From NCBI RefSeq assembly GCF_023544715.1, contig NZ_JAMJEZ010000011.1, forward strand, positions 22,459-86,458: a stretch of DNA of 64,000 nt, written 5' to 3'. Positions 56,424 through 63,887 of this stretch are shown in pieces. The translations under genes were made by a program, and so were the position numbers. The DNA is from Pseudomonas eutrophicaquae. GTDB lineage: Bacteria > Pseudomonadota > Gammaproteobacteria > Pseudomonadales > Pseudomonadaceae. The notes beneath the pieces are model-generated. The model had not been told where the DNA came from. It made no database searches and was given only the letters and a program-made list of their open reading frames with translations. Each line of letters opens with the position of its first letter. Position 1 is the stretch's first letter.

Positions 56424-57109
56424 CGGCAGTGCTCCAGCAGCGGCAGCAGCTGCGCCCGTAGCGCACGGCGCGCGGGGCGCAGGTCTTCGGCCAGCGCCTG
56501 ATAGGCGGCGAGCAGATCAGCCGGCTCATCGACATCACGGCACAAGCCGACCCGGCGCACCTGCTGCCCCGCCGCCTCACACAGCGCCTGCAAGGCATCC
56601 CCCAGCGCCGGGGTGCTCCAGGGCAGCCCGGCCAGCGCCGGCCAGGGCTGGCGCGAGGCCATCAGCACCACGCCGCCGTCACAAGCCGGCACCAGCACGG
56701 TATCGACCTCGGTCAGCGCCGCGCGCACCTCGGCATACAGCGCCGGGGTCAGTGCTGGAATGTCGCTGCCGATGATCACCAGCACCCCGTGCCCTTGGGC
56801 GCGCAACTGCCGGTCCAGGGTGTTCAGCCGCTCGCCAAGATTGCCGCCGCCCTGCGCCTGACAGTGCGCGGCGGGGGCCTGCTGGCGCGCCCAGTCGGCA
56901 TCTTCGGCGCGGTCCGGGGCGATCACCTGCGGGCCGGGCCAGGCGGCCAGATCCTCCAACGCACAGGCCAGCAGCGCCTCGGCAATCGGCAGGGTGGCCT
57001 CTGGCCCGAGCCGGCGGGCCAGACGCTGCTTGCCATGCCCGAGGGCTGGGCGCTTGCAGACCAGCACCAGGGTCGGAGCAGCGGGCAGTGCATCAGGGGG
57101 CGTGGGCAT
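56420..57109 (-). CDS. Transferase 1, rSAM/selenodomain-associated type (TIGR04282, DUF2064)
   Basis: A 229-residue GT-A / nucleotidyltransferase-like protein of the TIGR04282 (DUF2064) group. Key parts: LVLVCKRPALGHGKQRLARRLG near the N-terminus, GVLVIIGSDIPALTPALY (the GSDxP loop) and VLVPACDGGVVLMASRQ (the DGG loop), ending with LCRDVDEPADLLAAYQAL. ATG 57109 is chosen; the upstream open frame into the intergenic region is not supported. It leads the leftward unit and faces the ArsS-like gene across 185 bp. Confidence 0.86.
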   Translation of the reverse strand: MPTPPDALPAAPTLVLVCKRPALGHGKQRLARRLGPEATLPIAEALLACALEDLAAWPGPQVIAPDRAEDADWARQQAPAAHCQAQGGGNLGERLNTLDRQLRAQGHGVLVIIGSDIPALTPALYAEVRAALTEVDTVLVPACDGGVVLMASRQPWPALAGLPWSTPALGDALQALCEAAGQQVRRVGLCRDVDEPADLLAAYQALAEDLRPARRALRAQLLPLLEHCR

Positions 57110-57137
57110 GGCAGACACTCGTGATGATGGATCCTCA

Positions 57138-57173
57138 AGGGGCTTGCCGGTGCTCCATTCAGGCACCGCCCCT
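57138..57173 (-). other. Bulged hairpin in the divergent spacer
   Basis: AGGGGC, a 5-nt bulge and GGTGC (57138–57153) pair with GCACC-GCCCCT (57163–57173), giving an 11-bp stem with a 9-nt loop. It lies in the likely leader of the leftward glycosyltransferase unit. No U-tract and no known riboswitch pattern is seen. Confidence 0.35.
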
Positions 57174-57294
57174 CGGCCGGCCGGCAGCATAGAGAGCCAA
57201 GCCGCGGCCCGGCAAGCACCGGGATGGCTGGGCGGATGCGACCAATGCCGGCAGAATGCCCAGGCCCCGCCCTCGCTCTGGAGCACCGCTGACC

Positions 57295-58260
57295 ATGTAT
57301 GACACCCTGCCGCTGCTCGATGCCCACGCTTTCCCCGCGCTGCAGCGCACGCCGCTCGACACCCTGCAGGTCAATCTGACCTACCAGTGCAACCAGCGCT
57401 GCCTGCACTGCCATGTCAACGCTGGCCCGACCCGTCAGGAGCGGCTCGACGATGAGAACCTGGCCTGCCTGTTCGAGGTCATCGAGCGGCTGCCGCTGCG
57501 CTGTCTGGACCTGACCGGCGGTGCGCCGGAGCTGCACCCGCGCTTTCGCGAGCTGGTGCGCCATGCCCGCCGCCAGGGCCTGCGGGTGATCGATCGCTGC
57601 AACCTGACCATCCTCAGCGAGCCCGGCCAGCAGGATCTGGGCGCCTTTCTCGCTGCCGAGGGCGTCGAGGTGGTCGCCTCGCTGCCCTGCTATAGCGCGG
57701 ACAATGTTGATCGCCAGCGCGGTGATGGAGTGTTCGCCCGCAGCATCGCAGGCCTGCGCCAGCTCAACGCGCTGGGCTATGGCCAGCCCGGCCGCGACCT
57801 GTCACTGAGCCTGGTCTACAACCCGCAAGGCCCACAGCTGCCACCGCCCCAGGGCCCGCTCGAGGCGGATTACCGGGCGCGGCTACAGGCAGATTTCGGC
57901 ATCGTCTTCACCCGGCTGCTGACCATTACCAACCAGCCGATCGCCCGCTTTGGCAGCACGCTGGTCAGCCGTGGCGAGCTGGCCAGCTACCTGCAACTGC
58001 TGCGGGACAACTTCCAGGCCAGCAACCTGGACAGCGTGATGTGCCGCTCGCTGGTCAGCGTCGATTGGCAGGGCTATCTGTATGACTGCGACTTCAACCA
58101 AATGCTCGGCCTCGGCCTGCCGCCGCTGATCGCCCGCCAGCGCCCGCACCTGCGCGACCTGCTGCACCAGTCGCTGGCGCAGCACCCGATCGCCACCCGC
58201 GAGCACTGTTACGCCTGCACCGCCGGACAAGGTTCGAGCTGCGGCGGCGCCCTTGCCTGA
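57295..58260 (+). CDS. ArsS-type radical SAM protein (TIGR04167, rSAM/selenodomain)
   Basis: A 321-residue radical SAM enzyme of the arsenosugar-biosynthesis ArsS family. The cluster motif is YQCNQRCLHCH (C32, C36, C39), followed by CLDLTGGAPELHP and VIDRCNLTILSEPGQQDL. The C-terminal SPASM-like part has VMCRSLVSVDWQGYLYDCDF and ends YACTAGQGSSCGGALA. In some relatives the cysteine of GSSC is selenocysteine (recall); here TGC encodes Cys. In cyanobacteria ArsS acts with ArsM on methylated arsenicals. No arsM is in this window. TGGAG lies 11 nt before ATG 57295. Confidence 0.9.
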   Translation: MYDTLPLLDAHAFPALQRTPLDTLQVNLTYQCNQRCLHCHVNAGPTRQERLDDENLACLFEVIERLPLRCLDLTGGAPELHPRFRELVRHARRQGLRVIDRCNLTILSEPGQQDLGAFLAAEGVEVVASLPCYSADNVDRQRGDGVFARSIAGLRQLNALGYGQPGRDLSLSLVYNPQGPQLPPPQGPLEADYRARLQADFGIVFTRLLTITNQPIARFGSTLVSRGELASYLQLLRDNFQASNLDSVMCRSLVSVDWQGYLYDCDFNQMLGLGLPPLIARQRPHLRDLLHQSLAQHPIATREHCYACTAGQGSSCGGALA

Positions 58261-58280
58261 TGCCTGACTCTGGAGTGCCG

Positions 58281-60464
58281 ATGTCCCTGCCCCGTCTTGC
58301 CCTGCTGCTGGTGCTCACCAGCCTGCTGGCCGCCTTCGTGCTGCTCGATCTGCACGCTTATCTGCACCTGGACACCCTCCAGCAGCAGCACCAGTACCTT
58401 GAGGCCCAGGTGAGCGCCCACCCCTGGCAGGCGGCGCTGCTGTACCTGCTGGGCTATGTGGCCGTCACGGCGCTGTCGATCCCCGGCGCCGCGCTGCTGA
58501 CCCTGCTGGGCGGTGCGCTGTTCGGCCTGCTCGGCGGCACGCTGCTGGTGTCGCTGGCCTCGACCCTCGGCGCGACCCTGGCGATGCTCGGCAGCCGCTA
58601 CCTGCTGCGCGGCGCCGTGCAGCGGCGCTTTGCCCAGCGCCTGGCCGCCATCGACCGTGGCATTGAGCGCGAGGGGCCGTTCTACCTGTTCGCCCTGCGG
58701 CTGGTGCCGCTGTTTCCGTTCGTGCTGATCAACCTGGCGATGGGCCTGACCCGCCTGCCGGCGCGCACCTTCTGGTGGGTCAGTCAGCTGGGCATGCTGC
58801 CGGGCACGCTGGTCTATGTGAACGCCGGGCGGGAGCTGGGGCGCCTGGACTCGCTGGAGGGCATCCTCTCGCCGGGGCTGCTCGGCGCCTTTGCCCTGCT
58901 CGGGCTGTTCCCGCTGCTGGCACGGCGTCTGCTGGCCTGGCTCAAGGCGCGCCGCGTGTACGCTGGCTGGACGCGCCCGCGGCGCTTCTCGCGCAACCTG
59001 GTGGTGATCGGTGCCGGGGCCGGTGGGCTGGTCAGCGCCTATGTCGCCGCTGCCGCCCAGGCGCGGGTCACGCTGATCGAGCGGGCCAAGATGGGCGGCG
59101 ACTGCCTGAACAGCGGCTGCGTGCCCTCCAAGGCACTGATTCAGGCCGCCGCACAGGCCCATGCCCTGCGTGAGGCGCAGGCGTTCGGGCTGAGCGAGGT
59201 GCAGGGGCGCGTCGATTTTGCCGCGGTGATGCAGCGGGTACGGGCGGTGATCCAGGCCATCGAGCCCCATGACTCGATCGAGCGCTACACCCGCCTGGGG
59301 GTGGAGGTGATTCAGGGTGAGGCGCGCATCACCTCGCCGTGGAGCGTGGAGGTCAACGGCCAGACCCTAACCACCCGCGCGATCATCATCGCCTGCGGGG
59401 CGCGCCCGCGCCTGCCAGAGATTCCGGGGCTGGCGGCGATGCAGCCGCTGACCTCGGACACCTTCTGGCAGCTGGATACACCGCCCGAGCGCCTGCTGGT
59501 GCTGGGCGGCGGGCCGATCGGCTGCGAGCTGGGGCAGGCCATGCAGCGCCTAGGGGTTCCGGTGACGCTCATCGAGCGCGGCGAGCGTCTGCTTAGCCGC
59601 GAGGATGCCGAGGCCAGCGCGGTGCTTGAAGCGCAGTGGCAACGCGAGGGCCTTGACCTGCGCCTGGCGCATCAGGCCGAGCGCTTCGAGCAACGCGGAG
59701 CGCAGCGTGTGCTGATCGCCCGCGATCTGCGCCGCGACGCTCTGGTGGAAATCCCCTTCGACCGGGTGCTGGTCGCGCTGGGCCGCGAGGCCCGCCTGGA
59801 AGGCTATGGCGTCGAGACCCTGCAGCTGGCGGTGCGGGCCGACCAGACCCTGGAGACCGACGCCTGCCTTGCCACCCGCTACCCGAATATCTTTGCCGTC
59901 GGCGATGTGACCAGCGCCCTGCAGCTCACCCACGGCGCAGCCCATCAGGCCTGGTACGCCAGCATCAACGCACTGTTTGGCGACCTGCGCCGCTTCAAGG
60001 TCGATGAGCGGGTGATCCCGCGGGTGACCTTCACCGATCCGCCGATTGCCCGAGTCGGCCTCAGCGAGGCCGAGGCCCGCGCGCAGGGGCTCTCCTTCGA
60101 GGTGACCCGTTATGCGCTGGCCGATCTTGACCGCGCGCTGATCGAGGGCCGCACCGAGGGCTTCGTCAAGATCCTCACCGCCGCCGGGCGCGACCGCCTG
60201 CTCGGGGTGACGCTGGTCGGGGCGCGCGCCGACGAGCTGATCGCCGTCTACGCCCTGGCCATGCGCCACAACCTGGGCCTGGGCCAGCTGCTCGCCACCG
60301 TCCACAGCTACCCGACATTTGCCGAGTCGGCCAAATACGCCGCTGGGCAGTGGCGCCGGGCACGGATTTCACCGCGGGCGCTACGCCTGCTGGCAGCCTT
60401 CCAGCGCTGGCGGCGCCAAGGCGGTGCGGAGCCGGCAGCGCCGCGCGATGAGTCTGCACCGTGA
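58281..60464 (+). CDS. VTT (TVP38/TMEM64) membrane domain fused to a pyridine nucleotide-disulphide reductase
   Basis: A 727-residue fusion. Residues about 1–225 form a VTT/SNARE-associated membrane domain with ALSIPGAALLTLLGGALFG and RLVPLFPFVLINLAMGLTRL. Residues about 238–700 form a flavin disulphide reductase: FAD loop VVIGAGAGGLVSAY, redox-active C275/C280 in GGDCLNSGCVPSKALI, NAD loop VLGGGPIGCELGQAM, FAVGDVTSALQLTH, and the His-Glu dyad in VHSYPTFAESAK. There is no HMA domain and no C-terminal vicinal Cys pair, so it is not a typical MerA. ATG 58281 with TGGAG upstream is preferred to ATG 58260, which overlaps the ArsS-like stop. Confidence 0.9.
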   Translation: MSLPRLALLLVLTSLLAAFVLLDLHAYLHLDTLQQQHQYLEAQVSAHPWQAALLYLLGYVAVTALSIPGAALLTLLGGALFGLLGGTLLVSLASTLGATLAMLGSRYLLRGAVQRRFAQRLAAIDRGIEREGPFYLFALRLVPLFPFVLINLAMGLTRLPARTFWWVSQLGMLPGTLVYVNAGRELGRLDSLEGILSPGLLGAFALLGLFPLLARRLLAWLKARRVYAGWTRPRRFSRNLVVIGAGAGGLVSAYVAAAAQARVTLIERAKMGGDCLNSGCVPSKALIQAAAQAHALREAQAFGLSEVQGRVDFAAVMQRVRAVIQAIEPHDSIERYTRLGVEVIQGEARITSPWSVEVNGQTLTTRAIIIACGARPRLPEIPGLAAMQPLTSDTFWQLDTPPERLLVLGGGPIGCELGQAMQRLGVPVTLIERGERLLSREDAEASAVLEAQWQREGLDLRLAHQAERFEQRGAQRVLIARDLRRDALVEIPFDRVLVALGREARLEGYGVETLQLAVRADQTLETDACLATRYPNIFAVGDVTSALQLTHGAAHQAWYASINALFGDLRRFKVDERVIPRVTFTDPPIARVGLSEAEARAQGLSFEVTRYALADLDRALIEGRTEGFVKILTAAGRDRLLGVTLVGARADELIAVYALAMRHNLGLGQLLATVHSYPTFAESAKYAAGQWRRARISPRALRLLAAFQRWRRQGGAEPAAPRDESAP

Positions 60465-61546
60465 GCGCCGACTTCGACCTGCTGCTGGCCGGCGCCGGGC
60501 ACAGCCATCTGGGCGTGCTGCGCCGCTGGGCCCGGGGCGCCCGACCGGCCGGGCGCATTGCGCTGGTCTGTGGCGAGCCGCAGGTCTGGTACTCGGGGAT
60601 GTTGCCGGGCCTGCTGGCCGGGCGCTATCGACCCGAGGATTGCCGGATCGAGCTGGCGGCGCTGTGCCGCGCGGCGCAGGTGGAGTGGATCGCCCAGCCG
60701 GTCCGCGCCCTCGATGCCGAACGCTCCGCGCTGACCCTCGCCGACGGCAGCACGCTGACCGGGCGCTGGCTGTCGCTGAATGTCGGCGCCCAGCCGGCCA
60801 GCCTCCCCCAGCAGGGGACGGCCCTGCAGGTGCTGCCGGTCAAGCCCTTCGCGACTTTTCTGCACGGCTGGGCGGACTGGCAGCGCGATCCCCAGCCGCT
60901 GGCGATTCTCGGCGGCGGGGCCGCGGGTGTGGAGCTGGCTCTGGCGCTGGCCGCACAGGTGCCGTCCCTGACGCTGTTTGCCGGCCAGCGGCTGCTGGGC
61001 AGCCATCCAGCGGCGCTGCGCCGGCGGGCGCTGGCGCACTTGCAGCGGGCCGGTGTGACGGTGCGCGAAGCGTGCCGCATCGAGGCGATCACCGATGATG
61101 CGCTGTACGCCGATCGGCAGCCGCTCTGGCGCGGGACGCGCTTGCTGCTGGCCAGCGGCCCGGCAGCGCTGCCCTGGCTGCGCGAGTCAAACCTGGCCTG
61201 CGATGCCGCAGGCTTTGTCGCCCTCACCGCCACCCTGCAAAGCCGCTCTCACCCGCAGATTTTTGCCAGCGGCGACTGCGCCAGCCTGCCGGGGGCGCGG
61301 CGCAACGGCGTGCATGCAGTGCGTCAGGGCCCGGTGCTGGCCGAGAATCTGGCCCGCGCCCTGCAGGGCGAACCGCTGCGCCCCTACACGCCGCAGCGCC
61401 GCACCCTGGCCCTGCTCGCCGATGGCCGGGGCGGCGCGCTATATGCCTGGGGCAACCTGTGCGGCGAGGCGCGGCTGGCCGGGCGCCTCAAGGACTGGCT
61501 GGACCGGCGCTTCATCCGCCAGCATCGACCGGCCGAACATCTATAA
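60461..61546 (+). CDS. FAD/NAD(P)-dependent oxidoreductase of the SelD-associated type (TIGR03169-like)
   Basis: A 361-residue type-II NADH-dehydrogenase-like flavoprotein. It begins FDLLLAGAGHSHLGVLRRWA, with VWYSGMLPGLLAGRY, NAD loop LAILGGGAAGVELALALAAQ and IFASGDCASLPGARRNGVHA. This resembles the domain (TIGR03169) that occurs alone or fused to the N-terminus of selenide water dikinase SelD. Here it is stand-alone. The start is GTG at 60461, in a GTGA overlap with the fusion protein gene. Substrate is unknown; a redox step on sulphur, selenium or quinone is plausible. Confidence 0.85.
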   Translation: MSADFDLLLAGAGHSHLGVLRRWARGARPAGRIALVCGEPQVWYSGMLPGLLAGRYRPEDCRIELAALCRAAQVEWIAQPVRALDAERSALTLADGSTLTGRWLSLNVGAQPASLPQQGTALQVLPVKPFATFLHGWADWQRDPQPLAILGGGAAGVELALALAAQVPSLTLFAGQRLLGSHPAALRRRALAHLQRAGVTVREACRIEAITDDALYADRQPLWRGTRLLLASGPAALPWLRESNLACDAAGFVALTATLQSRSHPQIFASGDCASLPGARRNGVHAVRQGPVLAENLARALQGEPLRPYTPQRRTLALLADGRGGALYAWGNLCGEARLAGRLKDWLDRRFIRQHRPAEHL

Positions 61547-61646
61547 GGCCAGTGCACGGCATACGCGCTACGCTGCAAGGGCAGCGACATGGCGCCCCAA
61601 CGCCGGGCGCTGTCCGCTGCACTCTCTGGCCAGCAGGAGAATCACC

Positions 61647-62042
61647 ATGTCCATGCCCATGACCGAACTGCTGCAAACCCTGCTCAGCGCCGAGCGAGCG
61701 GGCGCACTGGTAGCCCGCGACAGCCTGCGCCAGTGCGATGACCCAAGCCTTGTGCCGCTCTTGCAGCAGATCCTCGCTGGGGAAAGCGAGAGCTGCCGGC
61801 GCCTGATGACCTGCCTGCGGCATCTGGGGCTTGAGGCCAACCGTGAGGTCGGCGCCTTTCATGCCCAGGCGATGGCCATCGAGGATCTGGCGCAGCGGCT
61901 GGCCTTCATCGATCGCGGCCAGCGCTGGGTGATCCGCCGCCTGCAGGAGGCGCTGCCAACCTGCCGCGATCCGCTGCTGCAGGAGGAGCTACAGGCAGTG
62001 CTGCGCCTGCATGAGGAAAACAGCGCCGCCAGCGCCCGTTAG
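61647..62042 (+). CDS. Small all-helical protein, DUF6306/ferritin-like
   Basis: A 131-residue protein. MTELLQTLLSAERAGALVAR starts a helical bundle, and QILAGESESCRRLMTCLRHLG, FIDRGQRWVIRRLQEALPTC and LQEELQAVLRLHEENSA follow. The pattern resembles DUF6306, a four-helix ferritin-like family (by recall). Glu and His residues on helices (E-R-A, E-S-E, L-H-E) could bind metal, but this is not certain. AGGAGA lies 6 nt before ATG 61647. It follows the FAD protein by 100 bp and its stop overlaps the convergent gabD stop by 4 nt. Confidence 0.7.
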   Translation: MSMPMTELLQTLLSAERAGALVARDSLRQCDDPSLVPLLQQILAGESESCRRLMTCLRHLGLEANREVGAFHAQAMAIEDLAQRLAFIDRGQRWVIRRLQEALPTCRDPLLQEELQAVLRLHEENSAASAR

Positions 62043-63496
62043 CTGCCGATGCCCAGACACAGGTACTTGAGTTCGAGGTAGTCGTCGATGCCGTAGCGGG
62101 AACCCTCGCGCCCGACACCCGACTCCTTGACGCCGCCAAAGGGGGCGACTTCGGTGGAGATGATCCCCTCATTGACGCCGACCATGCCGTACTCCAGCGC
62201 CTCACTGACCCGCCAGGCTCGTCCCAGGTCGCGGGTATAAAGGTAGGCAGCCAGCCCGTACTCGGTATCGTTGGCGAGATGAATCGCCTCGGCCTCGTCA
62301 CTAAAGCGGAAGATCGGCGCCAGCGGCCCGAAGGTTTCCTCGCGGGCCACCTGCATGTCGGCGGTGACCTCCGCCAGCACGGTCGGCTCGAAGAACTGCC
62401 CGCCCAGCGCGTGGGGTTTGCCGCCGGTCAAGAGGCGCGCGCCCTTGGCCAACGCATCGTCGATATGCGCCTGCACTTTGCTCAGTGCCCGCGGGCTGAT
62501 CAGTGGCCCCTGCTGGGCGCCCTCGACATCAAATGGCGCCACCTTGAGCGCCGCCACCGCCTGGGCCAGACGCTGAATGAACGCCTCGTAGATCCCGTCC
62601 TGCACCAGGAAGCGGTTGGTGCAGACGCAGGTCTGCCCGCTGTTGCGGTACTTGGAGGCCAGCGCCCCGGCGATTGCCGCGTCCAGGTCAGCATCCTCGA
62701 AGACAATGAACGGCGCATTGCCGCCCAGCTCCATGCTGACCTTCTTCATGGTCGGCGCACACTGCGCCATCAGCTGCTTGCCGACCGCAGTCGAGCCGGT
62801 GAATGACAGCTTGCGCACCTGTGAACTGGCGGTCAGCACCGCACCGATGGCCGGGGCGTCACGGCCGGTGACGATGTTCAGCACCCCGGCCGGCACCCCG
62901 GCGCGCTGCGCCAGTTCGGCCAGCGCCAAGGCGGATAGCGGCGTTTCTGCCGCCGGCTTGACCACCACGGTGCAGCCAGCCGCCAGCGCCGGGGCAACCT
63001 TGCGGGTGATCATGGCATTGGGGAAATTCCACGGGGTAATGGCCGCCACAACGCCAATCGGCTGACGCAGCACCAACAGGCGCCGCCCCGGCTTGTCGTG
63101 GGGGATCACATCCCCGTAGGTGCGCTTGGCCTCTTCGGCGAACCACTCGATGAAGCTTGCGCCATAGGCAATCTCGCCACGGCTTTCGGCCAGCGGCTTG
63201 CCCTGCTCGGCGCTGAGCAGCTGCGCCAGATCCTCCTGATGGGCCATGATCAGCGCAAACCAGCTGCGCAGGATAGCCGAGCGCTCGCGAGCGGTACGGC
63301 TGCGCCAGTCGGCCAGTGCCGCCTCGGCCGCAGCGATGGCGCGGGTGGTCTCGGCGGCGCCCAGATCCGCCACCTGAGCCAGCAACCGCTGACGGGCCGG
63401 ATCGATCACCGGGAAGGTTCCGGCATGGTCCGCATCGACCCACTGGCCGGCGATGAAGGCCTGGGTACGCAGCAGGGTGCTATCGGTCAGTTGCAT
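62039..63496 (-). CDS. gabD: NAD(P)-dependent succinate-semialdehyde dehydrogenase
   Basis: An aldehyde dehydrogenase oxidising succinate semialdehyde to succinate in GABA catabolism. 485 residues, standard GabD length. Motifs: ITPWNFPNAMITRKVAPALA (nucleotide site), FTGSTAVGKQLM, the catalytic Glu in SMELGGNAPFIVFEDAD, the catalytic Cys in RNSGQTCVCTNRF, and the C-terminal GGVKESGVGREGSRYGIDDY. The partner transaminase gabT is not in the window. ATG 63496 with AGGA upstream. Read-through from the right is blocked by a terminator at about 63640. Other short-chain semialdehydes are possible substrates. Confidence 0.92.
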   Translation of the reverse strand: MQLTDSTLLRTQAFIAGQWVDADHAGTFPVIDPARQRLLAQVADLGAAETTRAIAAAEAALADWRSRTARERSAILRSWFALIMAHQEDLAQLLSAEQGKPLAESRGEIAYGASFIEWFAEEAKRTYGDVIPHDKPGRRLLVLRQPIGVVAAITPWNFPNAMITRKVAPALAAGCTVVVKPAAETPLSALALAELAQRAGVPAGVLNIVTGRDAPAIGAVLTASSQVRKLSFTGSTAVGKQLMAQCAPTMKKVSMELGGNAPFIVFEDADLDAAIAGALASKYRNSGQTCVCTNRFLVQDGIYEAFIQRLAQAVAALKVAPFDVEGAQQGPLISPRALSKVQAHIDDALAKGARLLTGGKPHALGGQFFEPTVLAEVTADMQVAREETFGPLAPIFRFSDEAEAIHLANDTEYGLAAYLYTRDLGRAWRVSEALEYGMVGVNEGIISTEVAPFGGVKESGVGREGSRYGIDDYLELKYLCLGIGS

Positions 63497-63615
63497 GGCA
63501 AGATCCTCGAACGGAGCGCGCAGCGGTGGCGCCGAAAAAGTGCGCCTTAGTATTGCAGGATGCCACGCGGTTCGGGCCAGTGCTGTTGGCCTGCGTCAGC
63601 GCTGCTTGCCGGGCG

Positions 63616-63658
63616 AAAAAGAAAAACCCCTGAAATTCTCTAGGAAAATCAGGGGTTT
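63616..63658 (-). terminator. Rho-independent terminator upstream of gabD
   Basis: AAACCCCTGA (63624–63633) and TCAGGGGTTT (63649–63658) form a perfect 10-bp stem with a 15-nt A/T-rich loop. On the minus strand the stem is followed by a T-rich tract (TTTTT-C-TTTTT including stem bases). It would stop a leftward transcript coming from a gene to the right, none of which I can identify. Confidence 0.75.
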
Positions 63659-63887
63659 AGCTCTGTTAAAATGGGCCGGGGTCGTTTGAACAAACACCTA
63701 CAGGTCTCGCCAATCAAACCTTTGCGGGTTCTATGGGCCTTGGGGATACACCAAGGGATACAGAATCACCGCTGCTGCCCTATTTTTGAGTGTTTTTCGA
63801 CCAAGTGCCGTACGTTTCCTGATTGCGCAGACTTTAGCATTTCGCCGGGGCTTGGGCACCGGGCTTCCTCAGTCGAGGCAAGACCGC
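63659..63887. other. Gene-poor, lower-G+C stretch; no supported gene
   Basis: Between the terminator and the IS-like sequence no open frame resembles a known protein on either strand. Codon use in the short frames is unlike the rest of the window and base composition is more even. A CCTTGG–CCAAGG inverted repeat and two copies of the GGATACA-like sequence (near 63742 and 63757) are present. It looks like a degenerate remnant of a mobile element. Confidence 0.5.

Noticed and set aside
58281-60464. Calling the fusion protein mercuric reductase MerA
   Set aside because: The reductase half has the CxxxxC motif shared by all dihydrolipoamide-dehydrogenase-like enzymes, but there is no HMA domain, no C-terminal vicinal cysteines and no mer gene nearby.
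63660-63720. tRNA or tmRNA end next to the terminator (a GTTCAAA sequence on the minus strand)
   Set aside because: The flanks do not form a T-arm or an acceptor stem, and no CCA-proximal fold could be drawn.
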